Positions 6,356-9,935 of a stretch of DNA of 9,935 nt are shown here, piece after piece (positions within the stretch are counted from its first letter, which is position 1; the number at the start of each line of letters is the position of its first letter). The position numbers were made by a program, and so were the translations under genes. Source of the DNA: JAKEHA01 sp035687255 (GTDB lineage: Bacteria; Krumholzibacteriota; Krumholzibacteriia; WVZY01; JAKEHA01). The notes under the pieces were generated by a model, which made no database searches, had not been told where the DNA came from, and saw nothing but the letters and a program-made list of their open reading frames with translations. The DNA is taken from the NCBI GenBank assembly GCA_035687255.1, contig DASRYI010000233.1, forward strand, positions 1 through 9,935, given 5' to 3'.

Positions 6356-8083
6356 CCATTTCTCGTAGTAATCATCCAACGTGCGCTTTGCGTCCTGCAG
6401 TTCTGTTTCGCCCACCGGCTGATTCAGAATGACCCGCCGTTGCACATCCAGATAGGTCCAGATCGGGCGATAACGTTCGGCCGCTTCCGGTGAGATGGAA
6501 GCCCAGGCCGGGTCGTTGGGGCCGGTCAGATGGTGCCCCGTCCGCAGTTCCACATAGGCCTCAATCTCGTGAATGACCGCTTCGTACTGATGGTTCTCCA
6601 GGGCCATGTTGATTTCGGTTATCTGCAAATGCTCGTCGGTTTCATCGGAGTATGCTTTCCCGTTCGGCCCCGGGATTTCACGGTATTCAAACTGATCCTT
6701 CGCCGGTTTGTCTTTCAACACGCCGTCGCGTGTGATCAGCTCGAATGCATTCCTGGCCACCAACAGATTGGCCGGTTTGGTCGGATGCACATAGTCCAGG
6801 AAGAGGTCAAAGCCCGGCGCGGCATACCGGGAAGCGCCGGTAAAGATGTGATCCAGGTCCAGCAGATAAACACCGCGATCCCGATTCTGCCCGGCCAGGG
6901 TCCGGATTTCGTCGTTGAAGCTGCTGATGGCCCGAAACGGGTTGTAATCTTCATCGCGGGCCTTGCTGAAGGCATCCCAGGCCGCCGCCTTCTGCCCGTC
7001 GGCTTCCAGCAGTCTCCCCAGCCAGAAGTATGATTCAGCATGCTCGCTTTCCATCGCGATGGCCCGGTTCATGGCCTGAATGCCGTCACCGTACTTGTTT
7101 TCGATCAGGCAGCGCCGGGCCTCATAATAAAGCTGTTGCCATTCATCGTGCTTTTCACCGGTGAGCCGGTTGATCGAGACCGTCGGGAGCCAATCGCGCA
7201 AATTCACGGGCACGGTGCACAGCACGACCGGAACCCGGTAATGCTGTGACTGGTTGACCATGTGCACGAAACTGGCACGGTAGTGCTCCTGGACCTGGGC
7301 GAACTGCACCGGGTCGGCCCGCAGGCGCAGGGACTGCTGGTGAATCTTCTTCCGGAAGAACTGCGCGACACCCTTGAGCTCCCGCCCATTCATCTTGTTG
7401 CGACTGAAGAACGTGGCCTGCAGGAACTGAACCGTCCGCAGATGCCGCACCATACGGGTTATCAGCGCGTTGGGCGGATCGTAATTGCGATCCTCCAGAA
7501 ACTCGTTGTTGCCTTCCCAGATGAAGACGGCATCCGGCTGCATGGTCAGCACGTCATCCAGCACGCGTCGCGCCCGATAGGCGGCAAAGCCATGGGCCGC
7601 GACATTTATGACCTCGATCTGCTTGTCCGGATAGGCGGTCTGCAGCGCCTGCTGCAGATAGGCGCTCCAGGTTTCCGTCGCTGGATGCGGCCAGCTGGCA
7701 CAGGCGGACGCGCCCACGCAAAAAATACGGATGGTGTTGGCCGGCTTCTTGACCGGGATGTGAATCTCCCCGCCGTGAAGGATATCCGGATGGGAGACGT
7801 TGTAATACTCGGTGCCCGATGCATCTTTGGTGCGTGAGAACACCGACATCGGCGAGATGTTGACGTAGGGATCGCGGTCCTGGTTCAGACCGGGTATGAC
7901 CCGAAAAGCACCCTCGATGAGCAGAAGAACAACAAATGGAAGGGCGGCGGCCACCAGCCGGGACGTCCACAGCCACCGCTTCGACAATTCCCCTGTGCGC
8001 ACTTCCTGGTTTGCGGCCCCCGGAGTCTCGGTCGTCACTTTCTGCTTTTTTTGGCTACCGGATTGTTTTCGGGATCGCTTCAT
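6335..8083 (-). CDS. Membrane-anchored SGNH/GDSL-type hydrolase with TPR-like insert
   Basis: A 582-residue protein. The N terminus is strongly basic (1-40), followed by one hydrophobic segment (about 42-58, LVAAALPFVVLLLI core), which predicts an inside-anchored protein with its catalytic part outside the cytoplasm. SGNH blocks are visible: GAS with nucleophile S126 in FCVGASACAS, the block II glycine G165 in AAHGFAAYR, block III GNNEFLE at 191-197, and the catalytic pair D430 and H433 in DYVHPT. A TPR-like unit (about 312-376, LIENKYGDGIQAMNRAIAME and AESYFWLGRLLEADGQ) sits between blocks III and V. The C-terminal 130 residues are unrecognised. The substrate is unknown; the superfamily includes esterases and acyl-transfer enzymes on glycans and lipids. 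ATG 8083 has no clear Shine-Dalgarno. A TAGAAT hexamer at 8163-8158 could be a -10 box, without a good -35. GC is lower than in neighbouring genes. Confidence 0.85.
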   Translation of the reverse strand: MKRSRKQSGSQKKQKVTTETPGAANQEVRTGELSKRWLWTSRLVAAALPFVVLLLIEGAFRVIPGLNQDRDPYVNISPMSVFSRTKDASGTEYYNVSHPDILHGGEIHIPVKKPANTIRIFCVGASACASWPHPATETWSAYLQQALQTAYPDKQIEVINVAAHGFAAYRARRVLDDVLTMQPDAVFIWEGNNEFLEDRNYDPPNALITRMVRHLRTVQFLQATFFSRNKMNGRELKGVAQFFRKKIHQQSLRLRADPVQFAQVQEHYRASFVHMVNQSQHYRVPVVLCTVPVNLRDWLPTVSINRLTGEKHDEWQQLYYEARRCLIENKYGDGIQAMNRAIAMESEHAESYFWLGRLLEADGQKAAAWDAFSKARDEDYNPFRAISSFNDEIRTLAGQNRDRGVYLLDLDHIFTGASRYAAPGFDLFLDYVHPTKPANLLVARNAFELITRDGVLKDKPAKDQFEYREIPGPNGKAYSDETDEHLQITEINMALENHQYEAVIHEIEAYVELRTGHHLTGPNDPAWASISPEAAERYRPIWTYLDVQRRVILNQPVGETELQDAKRTLDDYYEKWFRLGVF

Positions 8084-8201
8084 CCAAATAAGAGAAGCTG
8101 CAGGAGCAGCACAGACGCCAACTCCACAGCGGTTTCAGAGGAATTGTTTTGCCGGGTATTCTATGCCGATTGCAGATGGAGCGCACGCATTTCCGCCCAC
8201 A

Positions 8202-8251
8202 AAACGCGATCCCCGTACCAGCGCTTGTCGCCGGTGCGGGGATCCGCGTTT
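8202..8251 (-). terminator. Rho-independent terminator of the cold-shock gene
   Basis: AAACGCGATCCCCG (8202-8215) pairs with CGGGGATC plus GCGTTT (8237-8251), forming a 14-bp stem with one bulged base at 8245. Further pairs inside the stem lead to a 5-nt loop at 8224-8228. On the minus strand the right-hand arm of the stem ends in TTTT (8204-8201), and the hairpin begins 28 nt after the csp stop. This is a strong intrinsic terminator and may also work from the plus strand (GCGTTT). Confidence 0.8.
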
Positions 8252-8279
8252 GAGTCTATGACATGGCCAACAAACGGAC

Positions 8280-8522
8280 CTAGGCGGCCTCCGCCGCGGG
8301 CTGCGCCGGACCACGCTTCTGGCTGCGCAACACCGCTTTCGCCTGCGGCCCTTTCGGGCTTTCCATCAACTCGTACTCAACGACCTCTCCCTCCGCGAGC
8401 GTGCGGTAGCCGTCGTCCCGAATCTCGGAGTAGTGCACGAAGATATCCTTCCCACTGTCTCCGACGATGAATCCGTAGCCCTTATTTTCGTTGAACCACT
8501 TCACCTTACCAGTAATACGCAA
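8280..8522 (-). CDS. Cold-shock domain protein (CspA family)
   Basis: An 80-residue nucleic-acid chaperone that binds single-stranded RNA or DNA and melts secondary structure. The cold-shock domain runs from MRITGKVKWFNENKGYGFIV with RNP1 at KGYGFI (14-19), then RNP2 at DIFVHYSEI (26-34), and closes near KAVLRS. A 13-residue Gln/Ala/Pro-rich tail follows (QKRGPAQPAAEAA), longer than in compact CspA proteins. The start is TTG at 8522: AGGGGGA sits 6 nt upstream, and the domain aligns from the following residue. An upstream in-frame TTG at 8552 would add ten residues that overlap this ribosome site and the leader hairpin, so it is rejected. The gene is monocistronic, with its own promoter, structured leader and terminator. 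Confidence 0.95.
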   Translation of the reverse strand: MRITGKVKWFNENKGYGFIVGDSGKDIFVHYSEIRDDGYRTLAEGEVVEYELMESPKGPQAKAVLRSQKRGPAQPAAEAA

Positions 8523-8528
8523 TCGCCG

Positions 8529-8535
8529 TCCCCCT
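8529..8535 (-). promoter_or_regulatory. Ribosome binding site deciding the csp TTG start
   Basis: AGGGGGA on the minus strand lies 6 nt before TTG 8522 and immediately downstream of the leader hairpin and its T-run. It supports the 80-residue product over the form starting at 8552. Confidence 0.7.
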
Positions 8536-8541
8536 TTCCGT

Positions 8542-8584
8542 AAAAACAGCAATCCATCGCGACCTGCGTCGGTGCGCGATGGAT
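8542..8584 (-). promoter_or_regulatory. Attenuator-like hairpin plus T5 in the csp leader
   Basis: On the minus strand ATCCATCGCG (8584-8575) and CGCGATGGAT (8561-8552) form a perfect 10-bp stem. ACC/GGT can add three more pairs beyond a one-base bulge, leaving a 6-nt loop. TTTTT (8546-8542) follows 5 nt later, and the ribosome site begins 6 nt after that. It resembles an intrinsic terminator placed between promoter and start codon. It could attenuate csp transcription or act as a cold-sensitive leader structure. The gap before the T-run is longer than ideal. Confidence 0.55.
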
Positions 8585-8647
8585 CCGGCTGGGTTATCTG
8601 TCACTGGTTGCAAACACGAGAGTCAATCCCTTGCGTGAGACTGGGAA

Positions 8648-8677
8648 ATTCTATCACAGCTCCCGCCGCCACGTCAA
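8648..8677 (-). promoter_or_regulatory. Sigma-70 promoter of the cold-shock gene
   Basis: On the minus strand TTGACG (8677-8672) and TAGAAT (8653-8648) are separated by 18 nt; each differs from consensus at one base. A start near 8641 gives a leader of roughly 120 nt, in keeping with the long untranslated leaders of cspA-type genes. Confidence 0.75.
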
Positions 8678-8818
8678 GACACAGGGCGCCGTTTGCCGCA
8701 TGAGCACGCCCCGATTCGCCCTCATGAGAATCCATTCGCCACGTCCGGAAATACGACCGGGGCGTCTCAATTTCCCGTGCCCGCGAGGATGAATCTGTTG
8801 CCGTGCTCACCACCGAAG

Positions 8819-8836
8819 CGGGCGCCCCGGCGCCCG
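8819..8836. repeat. 18-bp GC-rich inverted repeat next to the sigma-54-like element
   Basis: CGGGCGCC (8819-8826) and GGCGCCCG (8829-8836) are perfect complements with a CC spacer, ending 5 nt before the -24 element at 8842. It could be an operator or chance in GC-rich DNA. The rest of 8678-8915, between the csp promoter and the FHA gene, shows only a 6-bp inverted repeat (CATGAG at 8699 and CTCATG at 8721) and no gene. Confidence 0.35.
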
Positions 8837-8841
8837 GACCG

Positions 8842-8857
8842 TGGCATGGAACTTGCC
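8842..8857 (+). promoter_or_regulatory. Sigma-54-type (-24/-12) promoter of the FHA gene
   Basis: TGGCATG, then GAAC, then TTGCC matches the established consensus TGGCACG-N4-TTGCW at all fixed positions except one C-to-T and the last weak base. The invariant GG (8843-8844) and GC (8855-8856) are correctly spaced. Transcription would begin about 12 nt after the GC, near 8868, some 48 nt before the GTG start. RpoN promoters need an enhancer-binding ATPase; none is in the window. Confidence 0.6.
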
Positions 8858-8915
8858 CCTTTCTGCTTGGCGGACAACACGTTTCGTCATTCGTCCGCGG
8901 GAGTGTTTCAGGTCA

Positions 8916-9935
8916 GTGAGAATACTCATTCCGCACACCAGGATCATCGATGAGAGCGGCGAAGTCACGCGCGCGTCTCTCAACGAGCTGATTCGCCGCG
9001 GCATCGATGCCAGCAGCGTCAAGCCGTGCGCGCTCGAAGTTTACGACGCCGTCGCGCAGCGGGTCGTGTTCCTGCGCGAGGGGCAGATCTACGCGGCCGC
9101 GGACGTCACGGGCGGACAGGTAACGACCATCTCCATCCGCGATTTTCTGCTGGGTTCATCGCACATGACGTTTCCGCGCATGGTTCTCTTCGAGCAGAAC
9201 ACGCGCATTCTCCATTCACTGCTGGTGATCGCGCAGAAGAAGCCGGTCCTGCGCGTGATGACGAACCTGGTCGACCTGGACGAACTTCTGGACCGCATCG
9301 AGAACGACGGCAAGAGCGCCATCGTGAGCGCGGCGCGCGACGAATACCTCGCCCTGCTGCGCTACGAGAAAGGCAAGACCGCCGCCTTTTCCCACGGGTT
9401 GATCTCCACCATCCCGCGCGAAAGTTCGCTGCGCGAGGACTTCCTGGTGAGCGTGTACACGCAGGCGGCCACGAAACCGCTGACGATCAACCTGTACGAA
9501 GACTTTCTGGTGTCGTACGCCCCCGACGCGCGCAACATCCCCGCGTCGTTCTGCGGAAATTTTGAGGATCTGTTCCTCTCCAAGCCTCCCGTGCTGGTGC
9601 TGCGTTTCAAGGACCGCGAGATGGGGCGCTGGGAAATGGACCGGCCGCGCCTGCGCATCGGACGCACACCCGACAACGACATCGTCATCGACAATCTCGC
9701 CGTCTCGCGCCTGCACGCGCTGATCGAGGAAGAAAAGGGCGAGTACTACGTCAAGGATTGCGACAGCCTCAACGGCACCGAAGTCAACGGGGCGCGCATC
9801 CAGCGGCGCCACCTGATCGACGGCGACGAGATCACGATCGCCAAACACACGATTCTGTTCCGCACGCCCTCGGGCCACGCCGTCCTCGAACCCGAAACCA
9901 CGTCGGCCGGCTTCGACCAGACCATGGTGTTCTCG
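8916..9935 (+). CDS. FHA-domain protein, C-terminal part beyond window
   Basis: Open for 340 codons to the window end with no stop. Residues 1-230 are unrecognised overall, but 35-62 (CALEVYDAVAQRVVFLREGQIYAAAD) resemble the strand-rich DUF4388/PATAN pattern seen in bacterial signalling proteins; that match is weak. An FHA domain occupies about 236-315, with all binding residues present: GR at 249-250, S264 and H267 in SRLHA, and NGT..N at 286-291. FHA domains bind phosphothreonine peptides, so a Ser/Thr kinase partner is expected. After the domain comes PETTSAGFDQTMVF, a Thr-rich tail. The start is GTG at 8916, the only good start before the first conserved-looking strand. AGG only 3 nt upstream is close, so the start is not certain. 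The shifted frames overlapping this gene are antiphase. Confidence 0.88.
   Translation, partial: MRILIPHTRIIDESGEVTRASLNELIRRGIDASSVKPCALEVYDAVAQRVVFLREGQIYAAADVTGGQVTTISIRDFLLGSSHMTFPRMVLFEQNTRILHSLLVIAQKKPVLRVMTNLVDLDELLDRIENDGKSAIVSAARDEYLALLRYEKGKTAAFSHGLISTIPRESSLREDFLVSVYTQAATKPLTINLYEDFLVSYAPDARNIPASFCGNFEDLFLSKPPVLVLRFKDREMGRWEMDRPRLRIGRTPDNDIVIDNLAVSRLHALIEEEKGEYYVKDCDSLNGTEVNGARIQRRHLIDGDEITIAKHTILFRTPSGHAVLEPETTSAGFDQTMVFS

Noticed and set aside
8523..8552. Csp protein starting at the upstream TTG (8552)
   Set aside because: It would place the start codon at the base of the leader hairpin, and it makes the clear ribosome site coding. The cold-shock domain aligns from TTG 8522.
9216..9878. 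220-codon minus-strand frame opposite the FHA gene
   Set aside because: It is the reverse shadow of a canonical FHA domain with all binding residues intact in the plus frame.
1..9935. Defence island, CRISPR array, tRNA genes, transposase or prophage genes
   Set aside because: I searched by eye for direct-repeat arrays, cloverleaf-like sequences, integrase or transposase motifs and nuclease/helicase genes and saw none.

Overview
The window is GC-rich DNA with tightly packed genes, several GTG or TTG starts, FHA and TPR proteins, and no phage, transposon or CRISPR signature. It reads as a chromosomal stretch of an uncultured high-GC Gram-negative-type bacterium. The style recalls FCB-group or deep-branching delta-like lineages, but no marker gene is present and I cannot name a phylum.

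Layout. (1) Positions 1-2263, minus strand: a compact 7-deazaguanine (preQ0) operon in the order queD - queC - DUF366-family gene - queE. queE runs off the left edge. Adjacent genes are 3 nt apart (queD/queC) or overlap by 4 nt in ATGA fashion (queC/DUF366 and DUF366/queE), so translational coupling is likely. (2) Positions 2264-2572: a divergent intergenic region with a plausible promoter for the que operon and a short tandem repeat. (3) Positions 2573-4882, plus: a 769-residue cytoplasmic TPR-like solenoid protein with a long low-complexity linker. (4) Positions 5032-6276, plus: a protein with an N-terminal four-cysteine module, a long coiled coil and C-terminal TPRs. (5) Positions 6329-6355: a hairpin between convergent genes. 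(6) Positions 6335-8083, minus: a membrane-anchored SGNH/GDSL-type hydrolase with a TPR-like insert and visibly lower GC. (7) Positions 8202-8677, minus: a cold-shock protein gene with its own terminator, a sigma-70-like promoter, and a roughly 120-nt leader holding an attenuator-like hairpin. (8) Positions 8842-9935, plus: a sigma-54-like promoter and a 340-residue partial FHA-domain protein that leaves the window at the right edge.

How the genes fit together. QueD, QueE and QueC are three successive enzymes from 7,8-dihydroneopterin triphosphate to preQ0. The DUF366 protein is wedged between two of them by overlaps at both ends and is the best candidate here for an undescribed role in deazaguanine metabolism. 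The TPR, coiled-coil/TPR and FHA proteins look like scaffolding or signalling parts. They are separated by unrelated genes, so a joint system is only a possibility.

Caution on the left edge: bases 1-32 are a perfect inverted copy of bases 107-138. The last residues read for queE may therefore come from an assembly or amplification artefact.
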